Shown here piece after piece: positions 7,520 to 16,861 of a stretch of DNA of 41,735 bases (positions are counted from its first letter, which is position 1; the number at the start of each line of letters is the position of its first letter). The notes beneath the pieces were generated by a model. It searched no databases. It was not told the DNA's origin and saw only the letters and a program-made list of their open reading frames with translations. The DNA is from an uncultured Sutterella sp. GTDB lineage: Bacteria > Pseudomonadota > Gammaproteobacteria > Burkholderiales > Burkholderiaceae_F. Both the position numbers and the translations under genes were made by a program. Location of the stretch: positions 1 to 41,735 of the forward strand of contig CAKQKT010000004.1 of assembly GCA_934249275.1 (NCBI GenBank), written 5' to 3'.

Positions 7520-9439
7520 TTAGTGCGCAAAGGGGGCGTGGGTTTCATCCTCGCGCTTGATCATTTCGATGAAGTCATCGACCTTGATCGTGCCGAGGTC
7601 CTTGCCGCCGCGGGCGCGAACCGCCACGCAACCGTCCTGCTTTTCCTTCTCGCCAACGACGAGGATGTACGGAATCTTCTGCAGGCTCAATTCGCGGATT
7701 TTATAGTTAATCTTTTCGCTGCGCAAATCAGACTGCACGCGGATGCGGGCAGCACGAAGCTTGGCGGCAACTTCATTGGCATAGTCCTTCTGGGCGTCCG
7801 TGATGCAGGCAACGGCGCACTGCACCGGAGCGAGCCAGGTCGGGAAGGCGCCGGCATATTCTTCAATGAGCATGCCGATCCAGCGTTCGAGAGAACCGAG
7901 GATGGCGCGGTGAAGCATGACCGGAACCTTGCGGGAGTTGTCTTCGGCGACGTATTCGGCGCCGAGACGGCCCGGCATCTGGAAGTCAACCTGAATGGTG
8001 CCGCACTGCCAGGAGCGACCGAGGCAGTCCTTAAGATGATATTCGATCTTGGGACCGTAGAAGGCGCCTTCACCGACAAGAATTTCATACTTGATGCCAA
8101 GATCGTCAAGACTCTTCATCAGAGCATGTTCGGCCTTGTCCCAAACAGCGTCTTCGCCGATGCGCATTTCGGGACGCGTGGCAACCTTGAAGGCGATTTC
8201 CTTGAAGCCGAAATCCTTGTAGACGTCAATGACGAGCTTCGTGTAGTTTTCGCATTCGCTCAGGATCTGGTCTTCCGTGCAGAAGATGTGGCCGTCGTCC
8301 TGCGTGAAGCCGCGGACGCGCATCATGCCGTGGAGCGAGCCGGACGGTTCGTTGCGATGGCACTGGCCGAATTCGCCGAGACGGAACGGCAGATCACGGT
8401 AGCTGCGCAGAGCGCAGTTGAAGATCTGGATATGGCCCGGGCAGTTCATCGGCTTGAGAGCGTAGTAGCGGTTCTCGGACTCGGTCGTGAACATGTTTTC
8501 ACGATACTTGGCCCAGTGGCCGGAACGTTCCCAGAGAGAACGGTCAAGAAGCTGCGGAGCCTTGACTTCGCCGTAGCCGTTGTCCTGGTAGATGCGGCGC
8601 ATGTACTGCTCGATCACCTGCCAGAGAGCCCATCCCTTCGGATGCCAGAAGATCATGCCCGGAGCTTCGTCCTGAAGATGGAAAAGGTCGAGTTCGCGGC
8701 CGAGGCGGCGATGGTCACGCTTTTCAGCTTCTTCAAGCATCGTGAGGTAGGCCTTGAGGTCTTCCTTCGTGGCAAAGGCGGTGCCGTAAATGCGCTGAAG
8801 CATTTCGTTCTTGGAGTCGCCGCGCCAGTAGGCGCCGGCAACCTTCATCAGGCGATGAACCTTGAGCACGCCCGTGGACGGCACGTGAGGACCGCGGCAG
8901 AGGTCGGTGAAGTCGCCCTGGCGGTAGAGCGAAAGCGTTTCGCCCTGCGGAATGGCTTCAATAAGTTCGACCTTGTACTTTTCGCCAAGATCCGTGAAGA
9001 ACTTGACGGCTTCGTCGCGGGACATCTCGATGCGCTCGATCTTGAGGTTGCGCTTGACGATTTCGTCCATGCGCTCCTCGATGGCCTTGAGGTCGTCGGG
9101 GGTGAACGGACGGCTGTAGGAGAAGTCGTAGTAGAAGCCGTTTTCAATGGCCGGCCCGATCGTGACCTGGGCTTCAGGATAGAGTTCCTTGACAGCCTGA
9201 GCCATCAGGTGAGCGGTCGAATGGCGGATGATTTCAACACCTTCGGCATCACGACCCGTGATGATGGCGACCTGAGCGTCCTTGTCAATCACATGGGAGA
9301 GATCGACGAGCTTGCCGTCGACACGGCCGGCGAGAGCGGCCTTGGCCAGACCGGCGCCAATGTCAGCGGCGACATCTGCAACGGTGACGGCAGCGTCGAA
9401 TTCGCGCTTGGAGCCGTCCGGAAGGGTAATTGCAACCAT
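7520..9439 (-). CDS. thrS: Threonyl-tRNA synthetase
   Basis: This 639-residue class II synthetase charges tRNA-Thr. The domains run TGS (residues 1-60), the editing/SAD domain with [11 protein letters not shown] and later the Cys-rich zinc-type motif (DLCRGPHV), the catalytic core with [10 protein letters not shown], motif 2 near [21 protein letters not shown], motif 3 with [18 protein letters not shown], and a C-terminal anticodon-binding domain. Length is normal (about 640). The ATG at 9439 has GAGG six bases upstream. It heads the thrS-infC-rpmI-rplT operon; infC starts 29 bases after its stop. A terminator-like hairpin ends only about 25 bases before this start, which suggests attenuation or leader control. 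Confidence 0.98.
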   Translation of the reverse strand: MVAITLPDGSKREFDAAVTVADVAADIGAGLAKAALAGRVDGKLVDLSHVIDKDAQVAIITGRDAEGVEIIRHSTAHLMAQAVKELYPEAQVTIGPAIENGFYYDFSYSRPFTPDDLKAIEERMDEIVKRNLKIERIEMSRDEAVKFFTDLGEKYKVELIEAIPQGETLSLYRQGDFTDLCRGPHVPSTGVLKVHRLMKVAGAYWRGDSKNEMLQRIYGTAFATKEDLKAYLTMLEEAEKRDHRRLGRELDLFHLQDEAPGMIFWHPKGWALWQVIEQYMRRIYQDNGYGEVKAPQLLDRSLWERSGHWAKYRENMFTTESENRYYALKPMNCPGHIQIFNCALRSYRDLPFRLGEFGQCHRNEPSGSLHGMMRVRGFTQDDGHIFCTEDQILSECENYTKLVIDVYKDFGFKEIAFKVATRPEMRIGEDAVWDKAEHALMKSLDDLGIKYEILVGEGAFYGPKIEYHLKDCLGRSWQCGTIQVDFQMPGRLGAEYVAEDNSRKVPVMLHRAILGSLERWIGMLIEEYAGAFPTWLAPVQCAVACITDAQKDYANEVAAKLRAARIRVQSDLRSEKINYKIRELSLQKIPYILVVGEKEKQDGCVAVRARGGKDLGTIKVDDFIEMIKREDETHAPFAH

Positions 9440-9463
9440 TTTTAACCTCGTTTTTTACAGGCG

Positions 9464-9496
9464 AAAAAAAAGTGCGGACATGAGCCGCACTTTTTT
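9464..9496 (-). terminator. Terminator/attenuator hairpin just upstream of thrS
   Basis: AAAAAAGTGCGG, loop CTCATGT, CCGCACTTTTTTTT on the minus strand is a textbook intrinsic terminator. It lies after the tRNA-Val genes and 25 bases before the thrS ATG. Any thrS transcript begun upstream must pass it. Confidence 0.85.
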
Positions 9497-9505
9497 GCCT
9501 CGGAC

Positions 9506-9600
9506 AATTTGTTGGACAACGTTCCGCTCACGCCCTCAATTTTTAAAGAGAGGGTGTTGTTGTGCGAAAAGTCTGCGAAGAACACATCGTTCAACAAATT
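9506..9600 (-). promoter_or_regulatory. thrS leader: possible promoter and long-range inverted repeat
   Basis: On the minus strand TTCGCA (9568-9563), 17 bases and TAAAAA (9545-9540) form a weak promoter candidate. Flanking it, AATTTGTTG plus AACG (9600-9588) can pair with CGTT plus CAACAAATT (9521-9506). In E. coli ThrRS represses its own mRNA by binding a structured leader; whether this fold does so is unknown. Confidence 0.35.
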
Positions 9601-9614
9601 CCCAAGAAATATTC

Positions 9615-9691
9615 TGGTAGGCACGATTGGACTCGAACCAACGACCCCCACCATGTCAAGGTGATGCTCTAACCAACTGAGCTACGTGCCT
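9615..9691 (-). tRNA. tRNA-Val (anticodon GAC), copy 1
   Basis: The minus strand gives a 77-base cloverleaf: acceptor AGGCACG/CGTGCCT, D-arm TAGCTCAGTTGGTTAGAGC, anticodon stem TCACC/GGTGG around TTGACAT (anticodon GAC), T-loop TTCGAGT, encoded CCA. It differs from the second copy by one T-loop base. Confidence 0.95.
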
Positions 9692-9703
9692 GTCAAGGTT
9701 TTT

Positions 9704-9732
9704 ATTATGCCTGAAGATCTGCATATTTGCAA
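9704..9732 (-). promoter_or_regulatory. Promoter between the two tRNA-Val genes
   Basis: TTGCAA (9732-9727), 17 bases, CATAAT (9709-9704), ending about 12 bases before tRNA-Val copy 1. The sequence TCAGGCATAAT is repeated at the promoter of the other copy, so the duplication includes promoter DNA. Confidence 0.65.
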
Positions 9733-9794
9733 ACCTCCGCATTCGCGGCCCCTTAAACCGCTTGCTTCGCATCGGCGCTGCAGGAAGAAGTTCC

Positions 9795-9871
9795 TGGTAG
9801 GCACGATTGGATTCGAACCAACGACCCCCACCATGTCAAGGTGATGCTCTAACCAACTGAGCTACGTGCCT
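9795..9871 (-). tRNA. tRNA-Val (anticodon GAC), copy 2
   Basis: Identical to the neighbouring tRNA-Val except for one T-loop base (TTCGAAT instead of TTCGAGT). The cloverleaf is complete, anticodon GAC, CCA encoded. Being first on the minus strand it has its own promoter upstream. Confidence 0.95.
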
Positions 9872-9888
9872 GCCGTTGCGAGAACGAA

Positions 9889-9916
9889 ATTATGCCTGAG
9901 ATTTTCCAAAAAACAA
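9889..9916 (-). promoter_or_regulatory. Promoter of tRNA-Val copy 2
   Basis: TTGTTT (9916-9911), 16 bases, CATAAT (9894-9889) on the minus strand, ending about 17 bases before the mature tRNA 5' end. Confidence 0.6.
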
Positions 9917-9974
9917 TAGTCTGATGAAATTATTTTTCACCGCCTACCTATCGAAATTCATTAAGTCGTTGATT

Positions 9975-10013
9975 TACAAAGAGAAAGAGGCGAGAAGCAA
10001 TGCTTCTCACCTC
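9975..10013 (-). terminator. Hairpin terminator after relA
   Basis: GAGGTGAGAAGC and GCTTCTCGCCTC pair over 12 positions (one G-T) with a tiny loop, followed by a broken T run (TTTCTCTTTG). It lies 50 bases past the relA stop. Confidence 0.65.
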
Positions 10014-10062
10014 CCGCATTTACGGTATTACATTTGTAACAACGCGGTTTTCACACATGAAA

Positions 10063-12174
10063 TCAGCAGCGTCGGGCGGAAAGAACGCCCTTGAGCTCGC
10101 GAATGGCCGTGAGCGAAGCCGTCAGGCTCTCGGCGGACGGTATCTCGACCGTAAAGCGCATGTGGACGTCGGTCTTCACCTTCTGGGTGTTCATCCCCGT
10201 GAGGTTCTGCTTGGCCTTCATGAAGATTTCCGAGATGTCGCGGATAAGCCCCGGGCGATCGGTTGCCACGACGAAGACTTCCGCCGGGAAGACGCCGTCT
10301 CCGCCCCTGCCCCAACTCACCTCGATCAGGCGGCCGTGATCCTGTTCGGACATGTTTCGGATATTCGGACAATCGGCGCGGTGAATGGTCACGCCCCGGC
10401 CGCGGGTGACGTAGCCCACGATATCGTCGGGAGGCACCGGATGGCAGCAGCGCGCAAGCTGAGTGAGAAGCGAATCAACGCCCACAACCAGCACGTCGCT
10501 CTTGCCGGTGTTGCGGGACTGGCGGAGCTGCACCTCGTCGGGCTCGGGCACGGCCGGCTTCGGGGGCTGCACTGCGGTGGCAAGCGCCGTCTGCGTGATT
10601 TCCTCCTTGCCGTAGGCAAGACAGAGCTCGTCTACGCCCTCGTAGCCAAGACGCTTGGCCAGATCCTCAAGCTTGACGGCCGTCTTGCCCAGACGCGCAA
10701 GCTCCTTGTCGATCTTTTCGCGGCCGAGTGCGGTGAGCTCCGCAGTCTGCTGCGCATTGAACCACTGGCGAACCTTGTTTCGGGTGCGCGGACTGACCGC
10801 GAATCCCTTTTCAGCGGAGAGCCAGTCGCGGGAGGGCTGTCCCACCTTGGCGGCAATGATCTCAACGGTCTGGCCGGTTTCAAGCTTGGTGTTGAGCGGC
10901 ACCAGAACGCCGTCGACCTTAGCGCCCTTCGTGCGATGGCCGAGCTGCGTGTGAACGGCATAGGCAAAGTCGACCGGCGTCGCGCCTCGCGGAAGTTCGA
11001 CCACGCGTCCCTGCGGAGTCAGAGCATAGATGTGGTCGTCAAGCACGGCCTCGCCTTCGGGCTGGCCCTGATGCTGCATGTCGCTGCCCCAGGCGAGCAA
11101 CTGGCGCAGCCATGCGACGCGCTGCTCCTCGGCGCTCGAGACGCCGTTGGAATTGCCCGCCTCCTTGTAGCGCCAGTGCGCGGCCACGCCGAGCTCGGCG
11201 AACTCGTGCATCGCGCGGGTGCGGATCTGGATCTCAAGAGGACGGCCGGCCTTGTCGGTCACCACGGTGTGGAGCGACTGATAGCCGTTGGGCTTGGGCT
11301 TGGCGATGTAGTCGTCGTATTCCTTCGACAGCACGGGGAAGTTCTCGTGCACGATGGAAAGCACCTGATAGCAGCGCTCGACCGTATCGACGATGATGCG
11401 CACGGCGCGCACGTCGAAGAGCTGGTCGAAGCGCAGGTGCTTGCGCTGCATCTTCTTCCAAATCGAATAGATGTGCTTGGGACGCCCGGAAACCTCGGCC
11501 TTGATGCCGTTTTTCTCCAGAAGCGTGCGGATTCGGAGCACTGCGCTCTGCATGAACTCAATTCGCTGCTCGCGGGATTCATCGAGCTGCTGAGCGATTT
11601 CACGGTACTCCTCCGGTCGGGTGAAGCGAAGCGACAGATCCTCGAGCTCCCACTTGAGCTGCCAGATGCCGAGACGATTGGCAAGCGGCGCATAAAGCTC
11701 TAGCGTTTCAGCGCCGAACTTATCGGCGCCCTCGCGCTTCGACGAGGCGAACCAGCGCAGCGTCTGCAGGCGGCTTGCAAGCTTGAGAAGGACGACGCGC
11801 AGGTCCTTGCACATCGAGAGGAACATGCGGCGCATGGCCTCCACCTGATGGCGCGTATTGGCCTCCTCGTTTTCAGAACGGGCGCGCCGTGAGAGCTCGT
11901 TGACCTGCCCGAGCTCCTGCACGAGCCCGTTGACGGCGGGACCGAAGCTCTTTTCGATCCATTCGCCGGAATTCTGTATCACGGTCGGCACGCAGAAAAG
12001 ATAGGCTGCGCTAATAAGTTCCGGATCGTCCCTGACCTCTCTGAGAATGCTGGCGATGCCGTCGGCATGCTGCATGACGCTCTCACCGGTCGAAAGGGTA
12101 AGGTCGCGATAGAGGGGCTCGACCATGCTGCGCGCAAGCGAGACGTCCACGACCAACGCAGGTGTTTCCGACAT
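10063..12174 (-). CDS. relA: GTP pyrophosphokinase RelA ((p)ppGpp synthetase I)
   Basis: This 703-residue RelA/SpoT-family protein makes (p)ppGpp from GTP/GDP and ATP on starved ribosomes. The N-terminal hydrolase-like domain lacks the HD metal ligands (the region reads FCVPTVIQNSGEW), so it should be a synthetase only. The synthetase domain (about 235-365) has FDVRAVRIIV, YDDYIAKPKPNGYQSLHT and EIQIRTRAMHE. A TGS domain follows (TPQGRVVELPRGATPVDFAY), then helices, a Cys-containing segment (LARCCHPVPPDDIVGYVTRG) and a C-terminal ACT domain (VFVVATDRPGLIRDISEIF). E. coli RelA is 744 residues, so length is slightly short but complete. The ATG at 12174 has GGAGGAG upstream. Confidence 0.96.
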   Translation of the reverse strand: MSETPALVVDVSLARSMVEPLYRDLTLSTGESVMQHADGIASILREVRDDPELISAAYLFCVPTVIQNSGEWIEKSFGPAVNGLVQELGQVNELSRRARSENEEANTRHQVEAMRRMFLSMCKDLRVVLLKLASRLQTLRWFASSKREGADKFGAETLELYAPLANRLGIWQLKWELEDLSLRFTRPEEYREIAQQLDESREQRIEFMQSAVLRIRTLLEKNGIKAEVSGRPKHIYSIWKKMQRKHLRFDQLFDVRAVRIIVDTVERCYQVLSIVHENFPVLSKEYDDYIAKPKPNGYQSLHTVVTDKAGRPLEIQIRTRAMHEFAELGVAAHWRYKEAGNSNGVSSAEEQRVAWLRQLLAWGSDMQHQGQPEGEAVLDDHIYALTPQGRVVELPRGATPVDFAYAVHTQLGHRTKGAKVDGVLVPLNTKLETGQTVEIIAAKVGQPSRDWLSAEKGFAVSPRTRNKVRQWFNAQQTAELTALGREKIDKELARLGKTAVKLEDLAKRLGYEGVDELCLAYGKEEITQTALATAVQPPKPAVPEPDEVQLRQSRNTGKSDVLVVGVDSLLTQLARCCHPVPPDDIVGYVTRGRGVTIHRADCPNIRNMSEQDHGRLIEVSWGRGGDGVFPAEVFVVATDRPGLIRDISEIFMKAKQNLTGMNTQKVKTDVHMRFTVEIPSAESLTASLTAIRELKGVLSARRC

Positions 12175-12179
12175 TTCTG

Positions 12180-12299
12180 ATTATTCTCCTCCAGGCTCCT
12201 CCGACGGCCTTTTCGCCGGCTGCGGAGGGCTTCAACAGTCACTCAGGCAGGCGCCTTCGGACCATGCCGAAAAGACGCATGCCTGTATCCTCAATTCTA
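12180..12299 (-). promoter_or_regulatory. relA leader with small upstream ORF and hairpin
   Basis: A -10-like TAGAAT lies at 12299-12294, with no convincing -35. It is followed by GAGG and an ATG at 12280 that opens a 13-codon frame (MRLFGMVRRRLPE, stop at 12239). A hairpin with CCTCCG/CGGAGG outer and CGGC/GCCG inner stems then stands directly before the relA ribosome site. These are seen; regulation through them is inferred. Confidence 0.35.
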
Positions 12300-12365
12300 A
12301 AGGATCGACTGTCCGATAGGCAGGCTCGGGAAGAGCGTTTCCGCCAAAACGTTCGCCGGCGGATA

Positions 12366-14603
12366 TCAATCCAGACTGTACTGGACCATGAAGCCGCCCG
12401 TCCAGGACCGTGATCCGTCCGGACCCGCAGAGCCGGAAAAACTGAGCCCCGCCACGCTGTCGCGCAGCCGCACCTTTAAGGCGGCATCCGCAAAGATCTC
12501 TCCGACGCTCAAGCCGTCGCCCTTGCGGCTCGCGCTCGCACCGGCAGCACTCACCGTCTGCGTGACGTCCAGATCGCCGCCTCTTGCACGGCCGCCGGCC
12601 TCAATATCGGCCTTCACCCAAATATTGGGAGAGATTCGAAAGAGATGATGAACGCCCGCCTGAAGCTGCAGTGTTCCGACAACCCGGTTGTTCTCCTCGA
12701 CCTTCAGGACATCCAGCCCGTCGTAGGCAACGACGTACGACGACTTGAAGACGTTCGTCACAGCAATCGATCCCGTAAAGCCCACGCTCTTGTAATTGCC
12801 CCAGTCGGGATAGTAGGTTGCGGCAAGCCCTGCCGTAACAGCCCTTCTCGACGGCTCCGACGATGCCAGAAGCCCCCCGGCCGTCGTTATCCGAAGCTTG
12901 TCCTCGGCGCCTGCAAAGTTGCCGAACCCGAACACCGACCAGCCTTCACGGCCCCAGCCGCCATAGATCGAAACCGACAGGACATTGGAATCCTGGCTGA
13001 TGATGCTGTCGGTAATCTCGTTCCTGATGCTTGCATCCGAATACGACAACTGCAGTCCGGCAAACCGGTCGATGTATCGCCCCTGGGCCTCCAGATCCAG
13101 CCCTTCGATCGATCTTGTCCAATTCGGAGATTCCAGCCCGAGGCCCTCTGCGTTTTTGTAGGTTCCCCGGCTTCTGCCCGTTCTCAGAGTCGCCTTGACG
13201 ATCTGTCCGTCCTCAAAGGCGACCGCCGCCCTGGCTCCCGTGCCGACAACGTTTTCCGACGTTCTCTGCATCTCCTGAAGAGTGCCCTGTCCGATCGACA
13301 AGGCCACTGGACGAACGAAGCTCATCGCGAACTCCTCCGGACCCTCTCGTCTCATCAATTCGGCCATGACGGGCCTTGGGCCCTCTCCCCGGGCCGCCCG
13401 TCCGGCCAGCGCATTGACAACCGATTCAAGCGGCCCCGAATAGGTCCATTGATGTTCGACCGCATTGACCGAGCCGTCGCCGGCAGGCTCGAGCCTCATC
13501 ATCGTCACCCAGCCCGACTTGGTGTAAAAAAGAACAACATTCTCCAAACCGTCGACCTCGGCTCCGCTCTCCAGCCTGAACAAACCCGGGACGTTCTGCG
13601 CCATGCCTTCCGAAGTCTCGGAGTCCTCCTCAAGGTCTTTCACCCCGTTGGTCACAAGAACCGCAACATCCTTTCCGAAGATGCTCTTCGTTCCGGCTCG
13701 AAACGTAACGGCGCCATCCTCCGCGCCAAGCGACTCCAGCATCGATCTTTCGACAACAAGCCCAGTCGCATCACCCATGTAGAAGTTGACGCCAGGGACG
13801 GGCGTACCGTCGCCTCCGATCCATATGCAGGAATCACCCGTGATGTTCAGCTTGTCCTGAAGAACCAGAACGTCCTTCGGAAGCCTTCCCCTCATTTTCA
13901 GGATGTAGCGGCTCTCGTTCCCGAAAAGGACGGCATCGCAGGCTTTCTCTGCCAGCGCCTCCTGCGAATACGGAACCGTCAAGCCGCCGGCACCCGCACC
14001 GGCATCGTCACCCGCAGCAGCCCGCATGAGGCCGGATCGAAAAAGGGAGAATGAATCCGGACCATCACTCTCCGAACCTTCAATCTCGTCAAGATCCCCT
14101 AAATCGCCGCCGGGCGCGTCCGGCATGCCGGATCCGTCCCCTGCTCCGTCCCCTTCACTCCCCTGATCCTCATCGTCGCCCTCGCCGCTGAAGAGATCGT
14201 CAGTCCGCATGAAGACGGTCGTCGTGCCGCCGTAAGCCGTTACCTTCGCGCAGTCCGATCCGGCAGGAAGGACGAGCGAAACCCCATCCGCGACCATGGA
14301 GGTGTCAAGTCCCTTCACGTAAAAGCCGGCGCCCGGTCCCATCCGGGGCACCACCAGAGAATTACCCAAGTCAGCCGTAGGCACCTCGGGCATGACGCCG
14401 ATCACGCGAACAAGACCGTCGGCAGCCTCGGGATAGTAAGTCGGCTCATGAGGCTTCAGAACAACGGCGACCTCTCCCGCAAAGAGGGGACAGGGCATCA
14501 CGGCGGCGACAACACTGATTGCAAGAGCAAGCATCCATGACCTGAATGCGGACTTGAAAACGGAACGACAGGAACAGACGTCGCACAGATGCGAATGAGG
14601 CAT
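12366..14603 (-). CDS. Autotransporter-like secreted/outer-membrane protein, function unknown
   Basis: This 745-residue protein has a long signal peptide (residues 1-42: basic residues at 17 and 21, hydrophobic core 23-36, PLFA before GEV). A strand-rich, glycine-rich passenger-like region follows, broken at about 138-183 by a very acidic Gly/Ser/Asp/Glu linker (GEGDDEDQGSEGDG). From about 480 to the end alternating hydrophobic strands resemble an autotransporter beta-barrel (GRYIDRFAGLQLSYSD, VLSVSIYGGWGREGWSVFGFG). The last residues are MVQYSLD rather than ending in Phe/Trp, which is atypical for barrel insertion. No catalytic motif is visible; adhesin or surface-display roles would be guesses. 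The ATG at 14603 has GGAGAAG six bases upstream. It is a single-gene unit with its own promoter. Confidence 0.65.
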   Translation of the reverse strand: MPHSHLCDVCSCRSVFKSAFRSWMLALAISVVAAVMPCPLFAGEVAVVLKPHEPTYYPEAADGLVRVIGVMPEVPTADLGNSLVVPRMGPGAGFYVKGLDTSMVADGVSLVLPAGSDCAKVTAYGGTTTVFMRTDDLFSGEGDDEDQGSEGDGAGDGSGMPDAPGGDLGDLDEIEGSESDGPDSFSLFRSGLMRAAAGDDAGAGAGGLTVPYSQEALAEKACDAVLFGNESRYILKMRGRLPKDVLVLQDKLNITGDSCIWIGGDGTPVPGVNFYMGDATGLVVERSMLESLGAEDGAVTFRAGTKSIFGKDVAVLVTNGVKDLEEDSETSEGMAQNVPGLFRLESGAEVDGLENVVLFYTKSGWVTMMRLEPAGDGSVNAVEHQWTYSGPLESVVNALAGRAARGEGPRPVMAELMRREGPEEFAMSFVRPVALSIGQGTLQEMQRTSENVVGTGARAAVAFEDGQIVKATLRTGRSRGTYKNAEGLGLESPNWTRSIEGLDLEAQGRYIDRFAGLQLSYSDASIRNEITDSIISQDSNVLSVSIYGGWGREGWSVFGFGNFAGAEDKLRITTAGGLLASSEPSRRAVTAGLAATYYPDWGNYKSVGFTGSIAVTNVFKSSYVVAYDGLDVLKVEENNRVVGTLQLQAGVHHLFRISPNIWVKADIEAGGRARGGDLDVTQTVSAAGASASRKGDGLSVGEIFADAALKVRLRDSVAGLSFSGSAGPDGSRSWTGGFMVQYSLD

Positions 14604-14660
14604 AAAAAACTTCTCCGTGACTATCGCTTGTCAATCGCGTCACTTTTAAACAACCCATCA

Positions 14661-14689
14661 ATAATCTTCCCGTCGTTCACGTCCGTCAA
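14661..14689 (-). promoter_or_regulatory. Promoter of the autotransporter-like gene
   Basis: TTGACG (14689-14684), 17 bases, GATTAT (14666-14661) on the minus strand, about 58 bases upstream of the start codon. Confidence 0.6.
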
Positions 14690-14766
14690 TACTTCTTTAG
14701 CCGCACTTCCATAGTCCTTTTGGCTTAACCCCCTGGTGGTATTTCCTTCATTTTCATGTCCAAATG

Positions 14767-14805
14767 AAAAGAGGCACCGCCTCCCTTTCGGAAGAACGAT
14801 GCCTC
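14767..14805 (-). terminator. Terminator after the UPF0210 gene
   Basis: GAGGCA...TGCCTC with further internal pairing around a GAAA loop, followed by TTTTC on the minus strand, 65 bases past the stop of the UPF0210 gene. It ends the lol-tatD-ACT-UPF0210 gene series. Confidence 0.75.
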
Positions 14806-14869
14806 AAACTCCAATCGATCCGGCAGGCAAAGGCCGCCGGATTCGCCAGACTGACTTATCGAGAATTCG

Positions 14870-16243
14870 TCAATTCTTGAGCGAATGGATCGGTGCGGGA
14901 ATGCGGCCGCCGAGCTTGACAAAACCCGTCGAATCCCCGCCCGGGACGCGGATGATTGCCGCTTCACCGAGCAGGCCGCCGAAGACGGCCTTCTCGCCCA
15001 CGCCCTTGCCGGGCACGGGGATGATGCGAACCGCGGTGGTCTTCGAATTGATCATGCCGATGGCCATTTCGTCGGCGATCATGCCGGAGATCGTCGCCGC
15101 GCTCGTATCGCCCGGAATGGCAATCATGTCGAGACCGACGGAGCAGACGCTCGTCATGGCCTCAAGCTTTTCCATCGTAAGAGCGCCGCTGCGGGCGGCG
15201 GCCTCGATGGCACTGTCTTCGGAAACCGGAATGAAGGCGCCCGAAAGGCCGCCCACATGCGAGGACGCGAAGACGCCGCCCTTCTTCACGGCGTCGTTGA
15301 GCATGGCCAGAATGGCCGTGGTGCCCGGGGCGCCGATGGAGGAAAGGCCCATTGTCTGGAAGATTTCGCCCACGCTGTCGCCGACGGCGGGAGTCGGCGC
15401 GAGCGACAGGTCGGCCACGCCGAACGGCAGATGCAGGCGCTGCGCGACTTCGTTGCCGATGATCTCGCCCACTCGCGTGACCTTGTACGCCGTGTGCTTG
15501 ATGACTTCGGCCGCATCCGTAATCGTGAGGTAGTCGCCCTTGGCCTCAAAGGCGCGGTCGAGCGCCTTCTTGACGACGCCCGGCCCGGATACGCCCACAT
15601 TTATGACGACGTCGGGCTCGCCCACGCCGAGATAGGCGCCCGCCATGAAGGGAACGTCCTGCGGAATGTTGCAGAAGACGACGAGCTTGGCGCAGCCGAT
15701 GGCGTCGCGATCAGCCGTGGCGGCGGCCACGTCGAGAATGCGCTCGCCCATGAGCTTCACGGCATCCATGTTGATGCCCGCCTTCGTGGAACCCACGTTG
15801 ATTGAGGAACAGATGCGGTCCGTGCAGGCAAGAGCTTCGGGGAGCGAATCAATCAGATTGCGCTCGCCGGGCGTCATGCCCTTCTCCACCAGAGCGCCGA
15901 AGCCGCCGATGAAGTCGACACCGACATCCTTGGCGCAGTCGTCGAGCACACGGCAGGCGTCGACCATCTGGTCGCGCGTGAACCCGGCGCACACGGTTGC
16001 CATCGGGCTTACCGAAATGCGCTTGTTGACGACGGGAATGCCATAGCGATCGCCGACGATGTCGCAGGTTTCCACCAGCTTTTCGGCATTCTTCAAAATC
16101 TTGCTTCGAACCTTGTAGGCGAAGGTGTCGTAGTCCTGAGAGCAGCAGTCAAACAGGCTGATGCCCATCGTGACCGTTCTCACATCCAAATGTTCCGACC
16201 TCAACATCGAAAGTGTTGAGAGAACTTCACTATCTGTCAGCAT
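14870..16243 (-). CDS. UPF0210 / DUF711 (PFL-like) family protein
   Basis: This 457-residue protein belongs to UPF0210 (DUF711), a family of about 450 residues whose fold resembles pyruvate formate-lyase-type barrels but with no proven reaction. Seen motifs include [14 protein letters not shown] near the start, [17 protein letters not shown], a Gly-rich [32 protein letters not shown], and [22 protein letters not shown]. It follows the ACT-domain gene by 20 bases. UPF0210 and a small ACT protein (UPF0237/GcvR-like) are neighbours in many Gram-positives, so the pair probably acts together; a ligand-sensing role for the ACT partner is inferred. The ATG at 16243 has AGAGGA nine bases upstream. 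Confidence 0.9.
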   Translation of the reverse strand: MLTDSEVLSTLSMLRSEHLDVRTVTMGISLFDCCSQDYDTFAYKVRSKILKNAEKLVETCDIVGDRYGIPVVNKRISVSPMATVCAGFTRDQMVDACRVLDDCAKDVGVDFIGGFGALVEKGMTPGERNLIDSLPEALACTDRICSSINVGSTKAGINMDAVKLMGERILDVAAATADRDAIGCAKLVVFCNIPQDVPFMAGAYLGVGEPDVVINVGVSGPGVVKKALDRAFEAKGDYLTITDAAEVIKHTAYKVTRVGEIIGNEVAQRLHLPFGVADLSLAPTPAVGDSVGEIFQTMGLSSIGAPGTTAILAMLNDAVKKGGVFASSHVGGLSGAFIPVSEDSAIEAAARSGALTMEKLEAMTSVCSVGLDMIAIPGDTSAATISGMIADEMAIGMINSKTTAVRIIPVPGKGVGEKAVFGGLLGEAAIIRVPGGDSTGFVKLGGRIPAPIHSLKN

Positions 16244-16263
16244 ATTGGCAAATCCTCTTCGGC

Positions 16264-16821
16264 TCAGTCGACGCGAACTCGATGAATGGCTTCAAAAATG
16301 GCGGCGTGCTGCATGGAGAGCCTGAGGCCCATGCGCTTGGCGCGCTCGCCCATGATCCTGTGCAGGGAACGGGTGTCGACCTGCTCCGGAATAACGACCT
16401 CAAAGACCTGAAGGCTCTGATTGTCCTCAATGCGGAACGCCTTGAGGCCCTCCACGTTGATGCGCTGTTCGGCAAAGATCCGGGCAAAGGTGGCAATGAT
16501 GTCGTTGCGGTCCTTGCCCCAGATGCTCACGATGAAGGGTTCGCCGGAGGTGGCGCCGGACGAGGCCTCAACGTCGCGGATGGAGACCGTCAGACGGAAC
16601 TTCTTCAAGTCGTACGCCGTCTGAATCTCCAGCTGGATGTTCTTGTTTTCAATGTCTTCGGGCTTGTTCACGAGGTATACCGCCGTGAACTGATCCCGAA
16701 GCGTCGTTTGAGTCATCTGCTCGATGTTGCAGCCGAGCCTTGTCAGCGTTTCCGCCGTCGCAGCCACGATGCCGGGCTGATCCAGCCCGATGATCGAGAC
16801 AAGAATGTCCTTCGTAGTCAT
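16264..16821 (-). CDS. Double ACT-domain protein (GcvR-like)
   Basis: This 185-residue protein holds two ACT-type ligand-binding domains: residues 5-85 start [21 protein letters not shown] and residues 95-180 start [22 protein letters not shown]. Length and arrangement resemble the GcvR (glycine cleavage repressor-type) group; single-ACT UPF0237 proteins in Gram-positives are about half this size. ACT domains usually bind amino acids, but the ligand here is not readable. It lies between tatD (40 bases upstream) and the UPF0210 gene (20 bases downstream). The ATG at 16821 has AGGAGG ten bases upstream, a strong ribosome site. Confidence 0.85.
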   Translation of the reverse strand: MTTKDILVSIIGLDQPGIVAATAETLTRLGCNIEQMTQTTLRDQFTAVYLVNKPEDIENKNIQLEIQTAYDLKKFRLTVSIRDVEASSGATSGEPFIVSIWGKDRNDIIATFARIFAEQRINVEGLKAFRIEDNQSLQVFEVVIPEQVDTRSLHRIMGERAKRMGLRLSMQHAAIFEAIHRVRVD

Positions 16822-16861
16822 GAATGAACGCCCTCCTATTTTGCGGGGTTATCCGACTATA

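Noticed and set aside
7514..9445. Long plus-strand frame opposite thrS
   Set aside because: Exact shadow of thrS, no ribosome site and no recognisable domain.
10000..11703. Plus-strand frame opposite relA
   Set aside because: Shadow of relA with no motif or ribosome site.
12645..14054. Plus-strand frame opposite the autotransporter-like gene
   Set aside because: The minus-strand gene has a signal peptide, ribosome site and promoter; the opposite frame has none of these.
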